From DLKC01 sp002478885 (GTDB lineage Bacteria > Bacteroidota > Bacteroidia > Chitinophagales > Chitinophagaceae): 64,000 nucleotides of DNA. Made by a program: the position numbers and the translations under genes. Of this stretch, positions 1 to 8,720 are shown in pieces. The notes under the pieces were generated by a model that did not search any database, had not been told where the DNA came from, and worked only from the letters and a program-made list of their open reading frames with translations. The stretch spans positions 1,984,001-2,048,000 of the forward strand of contig JAXLUI010000001.1 in assembly GCA_046329585.1 (NCBI GenBank). Reading direction: 5' to 3'. Each line of letters starts with the position of its first letter. The stretch's first letter is position 1.

Positions 1-1
1 C

Positions 2-742
2 CTGCTTGTAATTAACGTATTGAAGGTGTTGGAACAGGAAGGGCATATCCATTTCAATGAAAATATTTTCATTCCGTCACAGGCATATTTTCTTATTCCC
101 AAAGATGCCTTGATGGATTACGAAGAAAGCCATCCGCAACTTGAACCCGTGATGAAATGTATGCTGCGTAATTACGAGGGTATCATGGACAATCCCGTTT
201 CGGTTTATGAAAAGCAGCTTGCATGGCTTACCCAAAAAAAACCAGAGGAAGTAAAGGAGGACCTTTTTCGTTTAAAGGCGCTTGGCATTATTGATTACCT
301 GCCACAGAAAGAAACGCCGCAACTTTATTTTATCCTCAACCGTGCGCCGGCGCAATTTCTCAACCTCAACCACGAACAATACCTGCAACGCAAGAAAAAG
401 TTCAGCGAACGGGTAAACAGCATGGCGCAGTATGTGCAGATGCAACAGGCATGCCGCGGTAAATTTATCGCGGCGTATTTTGGTGACAAATCCCTGCACG
501 ATTGCGGAGTATGCGATAATTGTCTTAGTAAAAAAAGAAACAGTGATGAGGCTGCGGTTTTACAAAAGATAACCGACGTGATCTTCCTGCACGTGCCACC
601 TGAAGGCATTGAGACAAAATTCCTGCTTGAAAAGCTTAACGGATTTAACAGGGAACTCACCTGGAAAGCCATCAAATTTTTGCAGTCGGAAAACAAGATC
701 CGTATTGATGAACTCAATTTTATAACGGCTATCAAAGCATGA
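2..742 (+). CDS. recQ: RecQ-type ATP-dependent DNA helicase, C-terminal part (5' end outside window)
   Basis: The reading frame is open from the first bases of the window (LLVINVLKVLEQEG...), so this is the C-terminal part of a longer gene and no start codon should be assigned. Counting from the TTG at base 20, Cys145, Cys162, Cys165 and Cys168 form the zinc-binding cluster typical of RecQ helicases (ACRGKFIAAYFG...CGVCDNC). A winged-helix (RQC-like) segment follows to the end. No HRDC domain is visible after it, as in the shorter RecQ paralogues of Bacteroidota. RecQ helicases unwind DNA 3'-5' in recombination and fork repair. The helicase core lies upstream and cannot be checked. The gene is followed by repeats B1 and A1. 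Confidence 0.88.
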   Translation: MLVINVLKVLEQEGHIHFNENIFIPSQAYFLIPKDALMDYEESHPQLEPVMKCMLRNYEGIMDNPVSVYEKQLAWLTQKKPEEVKEDLFRLKALGIIDYLPQKETPQLYFILNRAPAQFLNLNHEQYLQRKKKFSERVNSMAQYVQMQQACRGKFIAAYFGDKSLHDCGVCDNCLSKKRNSDEAAVLQKITDVIFLHVPPEGIETKFLLEKLNGFNRELTWKAIKFLQSENKIRIDELNFITAIKA

Positions 743-751
743 GTTGAATGT

Positions 752-858
752 GATGCTTCGTACCCCGGCATGACAAGCCACGGTTCTTTAATGACGTCGA
801 AATTTTATGCTCAGCTTACCGTTATTCCGGAGTTTGTCCTGCTGACGCAGGAAGCATC
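752..858. repeat. Dispersed inverted repeat, family B copy 1
   Basis: The left arm is at 752-776 (GATGCTTCG..CGGCATGACAA) and the imperfect inverted right arm at 834-858 (TTGTCCTGCTGACGCAGGAA then GCATC). About two thirds of the 25 arm positions pair. The related copy B2 lies at 4063-4172 on the other side of the GH3/beta-lactamase gene. No credible ORF lies inside. Confidence 0.6.
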
Positions 859-907
859 TATTCTTCATCTGCCTGTGAGCCGCCTTTTCTGCATGCTGAA
901 TTGTACA

Positions 908-928
908 ATCGGTCGACGGTCGACCGAT
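908..928. repeat. 21-bp near-perfect palindrome with SalI-like halves
   Basis: ATCGGTCGAC-G-GTCGACCGAT has 10-bp arms around a single central base. It lies just left of the family A half-element at 942-991. It could be a cruciform or protein-binding site, or part of a degenerate left arm of that element (GAGCCGCC at 877-884, TTGTACAATC at 901-910). Confidence 0.5.
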
Positions 929-941
929 GTTGTGTGTGTTG

Positions 942-991
942 AAGTGTGCGACGCAACGAAAGTCTGATCTGTGTGCTGAAAGCCGGTAACC
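942..991 (+). repeat. Family A dispersed repeat, copy A1 (right half)
   Basis: The core AAGTGTGCGACGCAACGAA is at 942-960, followed by the outer arm ending AAAGCCGGTAACC. Only the right half is clear. A degenerate left half may begin near 875. The element lies in the 291-base gap between the helicase and the GH3/beta-lactamase gene. Confidence 0.75.
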
Positions 992-1033
992 AAATTCTTT
1001 TTATCATTTATCTTGTGGCTGAAAATTGAATCG

Positions 1034-3973
1034 ATGAAACGTCTGCATATACTCCTCTTATTGCTTGCATTTGCACAGACTGCTTTTTGCCAGAAGTTCC
1101 TGAACGAGACACCTGAAGCGAAACACTGGGTCGACAGTGTATATAAATCCCTGTCGAAAGAACAACGCATCGCTCAATTGATGGTAGTGCGGTTGTCTGC
1201 CAAAACCCCGACAGGCTGGGAGTTCTACGATAAGAAAGTGGAAGAAGAAGTGCGCAAATACAATATTGGTTCTATTTGTTTGTTCCAGGGCAACCCGGTT
1301 GACCAGGCAAATTTTATCAACCATTTTCAAAGCATCGCGAAAACACCGATCATGATCTCTATCGATGGTGAGATGGGTGTGGGTATGCGCATGTATGACA
1401 GCGTGATGAAATTCCCTGACCAGCTTACGCTTGGCGCCGTTGATGATGCCGGCATTATTTATAAGATCGGCCGCGCCATGGGCGAACAATGCAAGCGTGC
1501 GGGCATACAGGTTGATTATGCACCGGTAGTTGATATCAATAACAATCCGAACAACCCGGTAATTGGTTACCGCTCTTTTGGCGAGGATAAATATAAGGTA
1601 GCGAAGTTTGGTATCCAGATCATGAACGGCCTGCAGGATGTGGGCGTGATGGCCTGCGCCAAACATTTCCCGGGCCATGGTGATGTAAGTGTTGATTCGC
1701 ATTTTGACCTGCCCATGATCAACAAAACGATCGAACAACTGGATACGCTTGAATTATACCCGTTCAAAGAATTATTCAAAGCCGGCGTTGGCAGCGTGAT
1801 GAATGCGCACCTTGGTATTCCTGCTATTGATACGACCGCGCACCTGCCCACATCGCTTTCAAAAAACAGTATTACCGATTTACTCCGCAACGAGCTTGGT
1901 TTTAAAGGCATTTCTTTTACCGATGCATTGGAGATGCAGGGCGTGGCTAAATATTATCCGGATGCAGTTGGTGGTTTGCAATCATTGCTCGCAGGCAATG
2001 ACATGCTTTGTTTACCCGGCGATGTGCCCGGCACTATTGAAGCCACGATAAAGGCATTGAAGAAAAAACAGCTTGACAAAAAAGATCTTGAAGCAAGGGT
2101 AAAAAGGGTGCTGCTTGCGAAATATCATCTTGGCCTTAATAAACTGCAACCCATCAACATCGATGGGCTTACCAAAGAGCTGAATATGGCTGTTCCTTCG
2201 TTAAGAGCGGAAGCGGCTGAACACGCGCTTACCATTGTGCAGTTAACACATCCGCGCTTATTACCGTTACAACAAAATGACCGCATTGCCTATGTTGGTA
2301 TAGGGCTTACCGAAGCCAATACATTTGCCACGCTGTTAAAAGATCATTTCAATGCTGATCTTTATTTCTTTGATTACAAAGCCGATGATTCCACAAAAGC
2401 GGAAGCGATTTTGAATGCATTGCAAAACAAGTATAGCAAAGTAATCGTCGGCGTGCACAAACTGGCAAAGTCACCCGCAAATAATTTCGGGTTTAGTGAT
2501 GCAGCTATTCAACTGGCACAAAACATACAACAGATCAATCCGACCATCACGATGGTATTTGCCAATCCTTATGCAATCAAAAACGTGAGTACGGCGCCCA
2601 ATATCATTGCCTGTTATGAAGATGACGCGATCTTTCAGCAAAAAGCATTTGACTGGCTGAACGGTAAATTTGCTGCGAGAGGTACCCTGCCTGTAACCGT
2701 TGGTAATTTCAAATATGGCAACGGTGTTGTAAATGCACCGATGGAACTGGCATTTGCCGCCCCCGAAGAACAAGGCCTGAGCAGTCAGGTGCTGAACAAA
2801 GCAGATTCCATTGCGGAAGCAGCCATTGCACAACAGGCAACACCCGGCTGCGTATTGCTTGTAGCGAGAAACGGTAAGATCGTTTTCAACCGCGCTTACG
2901 GTTACTACAGTTACGATCGAAAGCAACCGGTGACAACGGAAACGGTCTATGACCTTGCGTCGGTTACAAAGATCTCTGCTACCACTGTTGCGGTTATGAA
3001 ATTGTACGACGAAGGCAAACTCGATATTAAAAAGACTTTGGGCGATTACCTGCCATGGGTAAAAGGCAGCAACAAAGAAAATCTTACACTGGAAAATGTG
3101 CTGTTGCACCAGGCGGGTCTTGTCGCGTATATTCCTTTCTACCGCGAAACAATCGACACGCTCACCGGCATACCCAAACCCGGCTATTACCAATCAGCGC
3201 CCGATGCGGTTTACAGCGTTCCCGTTGCCGCCAACATGTATATGCGCAAGGATTATCTCGATACGATCAATGCACGCATCTTAGCCAGCCCGGTTGGCAC
3301 AACAGGAAAATACATTTACAGTGATAACGATTTTATTTTCCTTGGCAAGATCGTTGAGCAGATCGCGGGCCAAACGCTTGACAATTATGTGCACGATCAT
3401 TTTTACGCGCCGATGCATATGCAATCAACCGGCTTCAAGCCTTCGCTCTCTATGCCGCTGAATAAGATTGCACCAACTGAGAATGAAAAATATTTTCGTC
3501 TGCAGCAGTTAGCTGGTTTTGTGCATGATCCCGGTGCTGCCATGTTTGGCGGTGTTGCCGGTCATGCAGGTTTGTTCAGCGACGCGTATGACCTTGCCAA
3601 ATTATACCAGATGTTGCTCAATGGCGGCGAGCTCAACAGCCAGCGTTTTATAAAGAAAGAAACGATCGATTTCTTCACTGCCTATCACAGCGATTCGAGC
3701 AGAAGAGGCCTCGGCTTTGATAAACCGGAGAAAGATAATGCGATAAGAAAAGATCCTTACCCGGCATTGAGCGCATCGCCACAAACCTTTGGCCACACAG
3801 GTTTTACGGGCACCTGTGTATGGGTCGATCCAAAAGAAAATATTGTGTTCATCTTTTTGTCGAACCGCGTCAACCCGATGGGTGGTGATAATAAAAAGAT
3901 CTCTGAGCTGAATGTAAGAATTGCATTGCTCGAGAATGTGTATAAAGCAATTGAAGCGGAGAGAAAAAAGTAA
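1034..3973 (+). CDS. Secreted GH3 beta-N-acetylglucosaminidase / serine beta-lactamase-like fusion
   Basis: The enzyme has two catalytic modules in one chain of about 979 residues. The start chosen is ATG 1034, which gives a clean signal peptide (MKRLHILLLLLAFAQTAFCQ); the longer TTG frame from 1013 adds seven residues. Residues about 30-370 form a GH3 domain with the NagZ-type motif KHFPGHGDVSVDSH near residue 207 and the probable Asp nucleophile in FTDALEM near 296. Residues about 590-970 form a class C beta-lactamase/DD-peptidase-like domain with SVTK (Ser643, Lys646), YSD at 762 and HTG near 921. This fusion is recurrent in Bacteroidota and suggests a role in peptidoglycan or amino-sugar turnover in the periplasm; the substrate is inferred. 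The gene is flanked on both sides by A and B repeats. Confidence 0.9.
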   Translation: MKRLHILLLLLAFAQTAFCQKFLNETPEAKHWVDSVYKSLSKEQRIAQLMVVRLSAKTPTGWEFYDKKVEEEVRKYNIGSICLFQGNPVDQANFINHFQSIAKTPIMISIDGEMGVGMRMYDSVMKFPDQLTLGAVDDAGIIYKIGRAMGEQCKRAGIQVDYAPVVDINNNPNNPVIGYRSFGEDKYKVAKFGIQIMNGLQDVGVMACAKHFPGHGDVSVDSHFDLPMINKTIEQLDTLELYPFKELFKAGVGSVMNAHLGIPAIDTTAHLPTSLSKNSITDLLRNELGFKGISFTDALEMQGVAKYYPDAVGGLQSLLAGNDMLCLPGDVPGTIEATIKALKKKQLDKKDLEARVKRVLLAKYHLGLNKLQPINIDGLTKELNMAVPSLRAEAAEHALTIVQLTHPRLLPLQQNDRIAYVGIGLTEANTFATLLKDHFNADLYFFDYKADDSTKAEAILNALQNKYSKVIVGVHKLAKSPANNFGFSDAAIQLAQNIQQINPTITMVFANPYAIKNVSTAPNIIACYEDDAIFQQKAFDWLNGKFAARGTLPVTVGNFKYGNGVVNAPMELAFAAPEEQGLSSQVLNKADSIAEAAIAQQATPGCVLLVARNGKIVFNRAYGYYSYDRKQPVTTETVYDLASVTKISATTVAVMKLYDEGKLDIKKTLGDYLPWVKGSNKENLTLENVLLHQAGLVAYIPFYRETIDTLTGIPKPGYYQSAPDAVYSVPVAANMYMRKDYLDTINARILASPVGTTGKYIYSDNDFIFLGKIVEQIAGQTLDNYVHDHFYAPMHMQSTGFKPSLSMPLNKIAPTENEKYFRLQQLAGFVHDPGAAMFGGVAGHAGLFSDAYDLAKLYQMLLNGGELNSQRFIKKETIDFFTAYHSDSSRRGLGFDKPEKDNAIRKDPYPALSASPQTFGHTGFTGTCVWVDPKENIVFIFLSNRVNPMGGDNKKISELNVRIALLENVYKAIEAERKK

Positions 3974-3980
3974 TTGATGT

Positions 3981-4021
3981 GCCCGGCTCCGGTACATGTG
4001 GCAACGCCTGTTGCGTCGCAC
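3981..4021 (+). repeat. Family A dispersed repeat, copy A2 (left half)
   Basis: The outer arm starts GCCCGGCTCC at 3981 and the core GTTGCGTCGCAC is at 4010-4021. The right half is absent; repeat B2 starts 42 bases further on. The arm begins 8 bases after the stop codon of the GH3/beta-lactamase gene. Confidence 0.75.
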
Positions 4022-4062
4022 CATTCATCTGAAGGTTAAATATTCAGCAAGTTAAACAGAAA

Positions 4063-4172
4063 GAGATGCCTCTTGCTTCGGCATGACACGCCGGATTTTT
4101 TCGATGAAGTTGAAATGCTATTCCCAGCTTGTGTTTGCCTTTCAGTTTGTCATGCTGGCGAATGAAGCATCT
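4063..4172. repeat. Dispersed inverted repeat, family B copy 2
   Basis: The left arm at 4063-4089 (GAGATGCCTCTTGCTTCGGC followed by ATGACAC) faces an inverted right arm at 4146-4172 (TTTGTCATGCTGGCGAATGA then AGCATCT). It is the same family as 752-858. Similar GATGCTTCG...GCATGACA repeats are, to my knowledge, common between Bacteroidota genes. Confidence 0.65.
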
Positions 4173-4257
4173 ATCATTGCTGCTTTTCACGATCGGTTAA
4201 TTTCAGGAATGACTGTAAATTCTGACCTATACCAGTACAACTTAAATTTTACTAATC

Positions 4258-5019
4258 ATGATCAAAGATGATATTTCACTGGCCCAATGGGCATTGGTCG
4301 AAGAAATAAGAGCGGGTAGATGGACCACACTCGATTTCCCGAAAATTGCAAGGGAAGATTTCGGGCTTAATGGAATTGAGTTTGTGAATACGCTGTTCGC
4401 AGTGCCTACCGCCACTTATTTAAATGAATTAAAAAACAATGCTGCAGATCACGGCGTAGAAATGGTATTGATCATGGTGGATGACGAAGGCGATGGTTGC
4501 GCCTCGACTAAAGAAGAACGGAGACAGTTTACCCTTAATCACCGCAAATGGATTGATATTGCGCATTACCTTGGCTGCCATGCTATCCGTACCAATTGCC
4601 GTGGCATGGATCAAACATCAAAAGAAGAAGCATTGCAATGCGCTGCTGAATCTTATCATCTTTTGCTGGAATATGCTGCTGGTTCAAATATAAAAGTGCT
4701 TATAGAAAATCATGGTGGACTTTCCAACGACCCCGACTGGATGGTTGCCCTTATGAAAGAAGTTGATCATCCCTTGTTTGGCACTTATCCTGACTGGCGT
4801 GAACCAGCCGATGATTTTGATAATTATACTTACCTGCAAAAAACTGTTCCTTACGCAAAGGGTATGTCGTACCGCAACCAGCCAACAGAAGGGCTTACTG
4901 CAAGCATGATAGGGCTTTGTAAACAAAGCGGGTATCGTGGCTGGTATGGCATTGAATCGAATGGACGGGAAGCCATACGGGATGGCATTTGCTTATTACA
5001 AAAATATCTGCCTGTATAA
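4258..5019 (+). CDS. Sugar phosphate isomerase/epimerase family protein (xylose isomerase-like TIM barrel)
   Basis: A 253-residue cytoplasmic protein without a signal peptide, starting at ATG 4258. The fold signals are those of the AP endonuclease 2/xylose isomerase-like family: LNGIEFVN after the first strand, an acidic VLIENHGGLSNDPDW strand that would supply a metal-binding Glu, and a C-terminal GYRGWYGIESNG with a second Glu. Members epimerise or isomerise free or oxidised sugars; the substrate here cannot be read from the sequence. It stands alone on the plus strand, convergent with another member of the same superfamily (5101-6045), and a third lies at 14049. Together they suggest sugar or polyol catabolism. 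Confidence 0.8.
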   Translation: MIKDDISLAQWALVEEIRAGRWTTLDFPKIAREDFGLNGIEFVNTLFAVPTATYLNELKNNAADHGVEMVLIMVDDEGDGCASTKEERRQFTLNHRKWIDIAHYLGCHAIRTNCRGMDQTSKEEALQCAAESYHLLLEYAAGSNIKVLIENHGGLSNDPDWMVALMKEVDHPLFGTYPDWREPADDFDNYTYLQKTVPYAKGMSYRNQPTEGLTASMIGLCKQSGYRGWYGIESNGREAIRDGICLLQKYLPV

Positions 5020-5100
5020 CGCAGGAGCATTTAAACCTGATTTGATCAGCTTACGATCATTCTAAAATGCCACGTGCGAATATTTGCCTCATAGCCAACA

Positions 5101-6045
5101 TTACTTCCCTGCCAACACTTCATTTACCAGTTGCTTCATTTTCTGAAGGCCGGTTGATGCCACAAGCTGTGCATCTTCTTTCCAGTAAGTTTCGTTGAAA
5201 AGCTCAAGTGATAACACTTTTGTCCCGCCCATAGCCGCAAGGTCAGCGAGTATTTGTTTTAATGGTGCGGAGCCATCGCCGGGATAAACCCTGTCGCCAT
5301 CGGTTTGCTGGTCCACCGATTTGTTGGCGGGATAGTCGTTCATGTGAATGATATCGATCATTTTTCCACTCACCATTTTTAAACAATTAAACCCGGAGCC
5401 ACCCCTGAAGAGATGATACACATCGGGCAATATTTTTACATCGGGATCATCGGCAGCAGCCGCTATGGCGAGTGCCTGCCCGAAGTTGTAAACCGTGCCT
5501 GAAGCACCCCAAAACTCAAGCAGCGGCATTACCTTGTATTTTCTTCCAAGCGCCAGTATTTCTTTGTAACGGGCGCCCGCTTTTTTATAATCTATAACAG
5601 CCCCTTCTTCCAGGCCCATCGGCGGGGCGGCGATACGTCGGCAACCGAGTGCGGCCATCATTTTCATTTCTTCTTCCAGTTCTGCAAGGCCGGCCTGTCG
5701 TTTGGCATCATCATCCACCAGCCATGTAGTAAAACTGATCGCATCCTCCACCACAAGACCCTTTGATTTTATAAAGTCAGCCAATGATTGCAGCGTATGG
5801 CCTTTGGCGAGATAATCTTTGATATCGTTTACCCAAAGCTCCAACCCATCGTACCCGGCTTTAGCCGCTATTTCAATTGATTTAATCAGGCCAGGCTGTT
5901 GCCCCATGATCGTGCTCGTGTTCAGGCAAAAGCGGAACGGCCCTTTTGCCGGCACCGGCGCAGTGGCCCTGGTAAAAGATACTGGTACCAATGCCGCCAG
6001 TGATGCGGCGCCCGACAGTTTAAAAAGTTCTCTCCTGTTTAGCAT
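5101..6045 (-). CDS. Exported sugar phosphate isomerase/epimerase family protein with Tat-like signal
   Basis: A 314-residue TIM-barrel protein that begins MLNRRELFKLSGAASLAALV, a twin-arginine type signal followed by a hydrophobic segment, so it is probably exported folded. The mature part shows YDGLELWVNDI, MPLLEFWGASGTVYNFGQAL, the DVYHLFRGG segment and IIHMNDYPA, which together fit the metal-binding xylose isomerase-like family. Tat export suits a metal-containing enzyme. It is convergent with 4258-5019 and lies downstream of an intergenic stretch carrying family A copy A3 and an 18-bp inverted repeat. A periplasmic role on oxidised sugars is inferred. Confidence 0.82.
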   Translation of the reverse strand: MLNRRELFKLSGAASLAALVPVSFTRATAPVPAKGPFRFCLNTSTIMGQQPGLIKSIEIAAKAGYDGLELWVNDIKDYLAKGHTLQSLADFIKSKGLVVEDAISFTTWLVDDDAKRQAGLAELEEEMKMMAALGCRRIAAPPMGLEEGAVIDYKKAGARYKEILALGRKYKVMPLLEFWGASGTVYNFGQALAIAAAADDPDVKILPDVYHLFRGGSGFNCLKMVSGKMIDIIHMNDYPANKSVDQQTDGDRVYPGDGSAPLKQILADLAAMGGTKVLSLELFNETYWKEDAQLVASTGLQKMKQLVNEVLAGK

Positions 6046-6187
6046 AAAGTTTATTTGATCCTGTTTTCAAGATAAAGTTTTTTTTGCCGGTGGAAATATT
6101 TAATGCAAAGGAATGCAGTGACCAAGGCGTTTGAAAATGATCAACCGGAACGATTTGCCTATCGCTTTGATGCACTTTTTACTGTGG

Positions 6188-6266
6188 CACAAGTGTGCGA
6201 TGCCGGATAAGCCGGCACTATCGCGCAACAGCAGCTGCACAGGGAAGCGAAAGCCGGGCACATAAA
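6188..6266 (+). repeat. Family A dispersed repeat, copy A3 (right half, hairpin-insertion variant)
   Basis: GCACAAGTGTGCGA at 6188-6201 runs into a hairpin (TGCCGG-ATAAG-CCGGCA, 6201-6217), then CTATCGCGCAACAG and an outer arm ending AAAGCCGGGCACATAAAA. Compared with the usual GTGCGACGCAAC core, a hairpin of about 20 bases is inserted into the middle of the core. Confidence 0.7.
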
Positions 6267-6273
6267 ATGTATG

Positions 6274-6291
6274 TTTACGTATAGACGTAAA
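6274..6291. promoter_or_regulatory. 18-bp inverted repeat, possible operator
   Basis: TTTACGT-ATAG-ACGTAAA is a perfect 7-bp inverted repeat in an A/T-rich stretch between two minus-strand genes (start at 6045, stop at 6330). The T-rich flanks do not make a convincing terminator, so a protein-binding site is the likelier reading. No partner regulator is identified. Confidence 0.35.
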
Positions 6292-6329
6292 ATATATAAG
6301 TACTGATACATTTACTTTATTAATTCCTG

Positions 6330-7328
6330 TTATGCCTGTACAATCATTTTTCCCGTGTTGTCGCCTTTGAATAAACTCAGGAATGCAGCCGGCAACTGGT
6401 CAAAGCCTTGCACAAAAGTCTCGGTGAATTGAAGCTTTCCTTCCTTTACCCACTGTGCCAGGTGCTGAATACCTTCTGCAAAAAGATGTTGGTAATTGCT
6501 TACGATAAAGCCCTGCATCAACACACTTCTTGTGAGTAAAATAGTTTGTAGTCGTGGGCCTGTTGAAAATTGGGTATTGTTGTATAGCGAGATTTGGCCG
6601 CATAAGGGAATGCGCGCAAAAAAGTTCAGGTTGAGCGTAACCGCATCGGATATTTCGCCGCCCACATTGTCGAAATAAATGTCCACACCAGCGGGACAGG
6701 CTTCAGCAATTGCCTTTGCCATATCGGTTGTGGTTTTGTAATTGATAGCCTCATCAAAGCCAAACTCATTTTTTAGCAGGCCGATCTTTTCTTCGGAGCC
6801 TGCAATGCCAACCACCCTGCAGCCTTGTATTTTAGCGATTTGCCCGACCACCATGCCCACCGCACCGGCCGCACCGGAAACCACCACGGCCTCCCCTGCC
6901 CTGGGTTTACCGATGTGCATTAAACCGATGTATGCTGTAAGGCCGGTCATACCCAATATACCGAGATAATAACTTGGCGGTGCAAGAGTGGTGTCAATTT
7001 TCTTTAATGTTTTGGCTGATGCGGTCGTTTCCCTTCGCCATGGTAACATGTCAACCACAATATCCCCGGCGGCAAAACCTGCAGCCTTACTTTCCAGCAC
7101 CTTTGCAACGACGCCGCCCTTGATCGGTTCATCAACCTGGAAGGGTGCTGCATACGATTTTGCATCATTCATCCTGCCGCGCATATATGGATCAACCGAA
7201 TAGTAAAGCCCCTTTAACAGCACTTCGCCATCCTGCAATGGCTGCAGTTCAATATGTTCTTTCCTGAAATTTTCCGCACCGGGCGATCCTTTCGGCCTTG
7301 ATGCAAGTACAAACTGTTCTGTAGTCAT
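6330..7328 (-). CDS. NADP-dependent oxidoreductase, MDR family (alkenal/one reductase type)
   Basis: A 332-residue zinc-independent medium-chain dehydrogenase/reductase. The N-terminus (FVLASRPKGSP) and the SVDPYMRGRMND segment near residue 45 are typical of the leukotriene B4 dehydrogenase/curcumin reductase/YncB group. A Rossmann motif follows (VVVSGAAGAVGMVVGQIAKI) and then GVDIYFDNVGGEISD, another hallmark of this group. These cytoplasmic enzymes reduce activated C=C bonds with NADPH. No catalytic zinc ligands are seen, as expected. It is a single gene whose neighbours give no pathway hint. Confidence 0.9.
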   Translation of the reverse strand: MTTEQFVLASRPKGSPGAENFRKEHIELQPLQDGEVLLKGLYYSVDPYMRGRMNDAKSYAAPFQVDEPIKGGVVAKVLESKAAGFAAGDIVVDMLPWRRETTASAKTLKKIDTTLAPPSYYLGILGMTGLTAYIGLMHIGKPRAGEAVVVSGAAGAVGMVVGQIAKIQGCRVVGIAGSEEKIGLLKNEFGFDEAINYKTTTDMAKAIAEACPAGVDIYFDNVGGEISDAVTLNLNFFARIPLCGQISLYNNTQFSTGPRLQTILLTRSVLMQGFIVSNYQHLFAEGIQHLAQWVKEGKLQFTETFVQGFDQLPAAFLSLFKGDNTGKMIVQA

Positions 7329-7516
7329 ATAAAATCGTTTACTGCTTTGAACTTAAAAATAAACATTGCCAACCGGATTGTACGGGTTTGTATAAGGACC
7401 AGCCACCGAATATCCTATGTTTGCCGGGACAGATTCTTTGAAAGGCACTGGCGCTTTTTTATGAACCCCTTTTATATGAAGCGGAAATTCAGGTATTTTA
7501 GCTTTAAAACAAGGCG

Positions 7517-8002
7517 ATGCAATTTTTGAAGCACAATAAAATGTTATTCATTTACAGCGTTGCACTTGCATTGCTTTTCCTGTTGCTGAAGCTTGTGGAA
7601 TACCGGCTGCTGATTATCGACCACAGCATTGAAATTTATGCGGGAAGCATTGCAATACTCTTCACCTTGCTTGGCATCTGGCTTTCGCGTAAACTTTTCA
7701 GCCCTAAAAAAGAAACCTTAGTCATAGAAAAAGAAACCATTGTAGAGCGCGAGGTATTTGTTACTGGTCAGCATGCATTCGAGCCGAACAAAAAAGCCCT
7801 CAAAGAAACAGATCTCAGCGCCAGAGAACTCGAAGTGCTTCAACTGATCGCAGGCGGAATGAGTAACCAGGAAATCGCGAATGCCATGTATGTTTCGGTG
7901 AATACGGTGAAGACGCATATAGCCAACCTTTTTTACAAACTGGAGGTAAGCCGCCGCACGCAGGCCGTTGAAAAAGCAAAAAAGCTCTCTATCATACCCT
8001 GA
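7517..8002 (+). CDS. Membrane-anchored LuxR-family transcriptional regulator
   Basis: A 161-residue protein with two N-terminal transmembrane helices (about residues 9-27 and 37-60), a charged linker rich in Lys and Glu, and a C-terminal LuxR-type helix-turn-helix at about residues 95-155 (LSARELEVLQLIAGGMSNQE, then VSVNTVKTHIANLFYKLEV). It lacks a receiver domain, so any signal would reach it through the membrane or a partner. ATG 7517 is used; ATG 7541 would shorten the N-terminus by eight residues and keep both helices. It is followed 120 bases later by a DUF4199 membrane protein in the same direction, a pairing seen in other Bacteroidota, and the two may act together. Confidence 0.85.
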   Translation: MQFLKHNKMLFIYSVALALLFLLLKLVEYRLLIIDHSIEIYAGSIAILFTLLGIWLSRKLFSPKKETLVIEKETIVEREVFVTGQHAFEPNKKALKETDLSARELEVLQLIAGGMSNQEIANAMYVSVNTVKTHIANLFYKLEVSRRTQAVEKAKKLSIIP

Positions 8003-8122
8003 GCGCTACTACTTTAGTATTAAAAATACCTGGTAATCGAAAAATCACCCGAAAGTATGATCGGTTCCAAACACGTTCAACGCATCTTAGCTGTTACATC
8101 TTTTTAACCAAAAAACATTTTT

Positions 8123-8683
8123 ATGAAACGGACCATTTTGCGTTATGGCTTTATCGGTGGCTTTATCGTTGCTGCCGAACTGATCGCTACCACCGTGTAT
8201 ACCAAAAGCACGGGGCACGAGTTTGAACATGGCATGGTCATCGGTTATGCATCCATGATACTCGCTTTTTCTTTCATTTTTGTCGCGCTCAAACATCTCC
8301 GGGATAAGCAATATGGCGGTATCATCAGCTTTGGCAAAGCATTTAAAGCGGCACTGCTGATAACATTGGTCACCGCTACCTTCTATGTTGTTACCTGGCT
8401 TGTCTGCTACTATTTTTTTATCCCCGACTTTATGGAGAAGTACACAGCCTATACGTTAAATGCTGCAAAGGAGCAAGGTTTAAGTGCAGATGAGATTGCC
8501 AAACAAACGGAACAGCTAAAGCAATATTCCGACATGTATAAAAATCCTTTGTTCGTCGTATTGCTCACCTACATGGAGATTCTACCTGTCGGATTACTTG
8601 TAAGTCTTATCGCCTCCCTTATTATCAAACGCAAGACAGCAGCACCGCAGCCGGGCAAAGCGTATGCTTCAGGCGCGGCCTAA
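8123..8683 (+). CDS. DUF4199 family membrane protein
   Basis: A 186-residue integral membrane protein with four hydrophobic segments (about residues 7-25, 42-60, 78-100 and 144-165). The central SFGKAFKAALLITLVTATFY region and the cytoplasmic-looking helix KEQGLSADEIAKQTEQLKQY match DUF4199 proteins of Bacteroidota, whose function is unknown. It probably shares transcription with the LuxR-type gene upstream. Family A copy A4 begins about 40 bases after its stop. Confidence 0.82.
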   Translation: MKRTILRYGFIGGFIVAAELIATTVYTKSTGHEFEHGMVIGYASMILAFSFIFVALKHLRDKQYGGIISFGKAFKAALLITLVTATFYVVTWLVCYYFFIPDFMEKYTAYTLNAAKEQGLSADEIAKQTEQLKQYSDMYKNPLFVVLLTYMEILPVGLLVSLIASLIIKRKTAAPQPGKAYASGAA

Positions 8684-8720
8684 GTATGGTAAACATCCAG
8701 CTGTTAATGGCATTTTTTTA

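Noticed and set aside
770..967. 65-residue plus-strand ORF
   Set aside because: It lies entirely in repeats B1 and A1 and the palindrome; the same sequence types elsewhere encode unrelated short frames.
1058..1738. 226-residue minus-strand ORF
   Set aside because: Antisense to the GH3 catalytic domain, no start context or domain.
2471..3193. 240-residue minus-strand ORF opposite the GH3/beta-lactamase gene
   Set aside because: It is antisense to a clearly conserved enzyme and has no recognisable domain; a shadow of codon bias.
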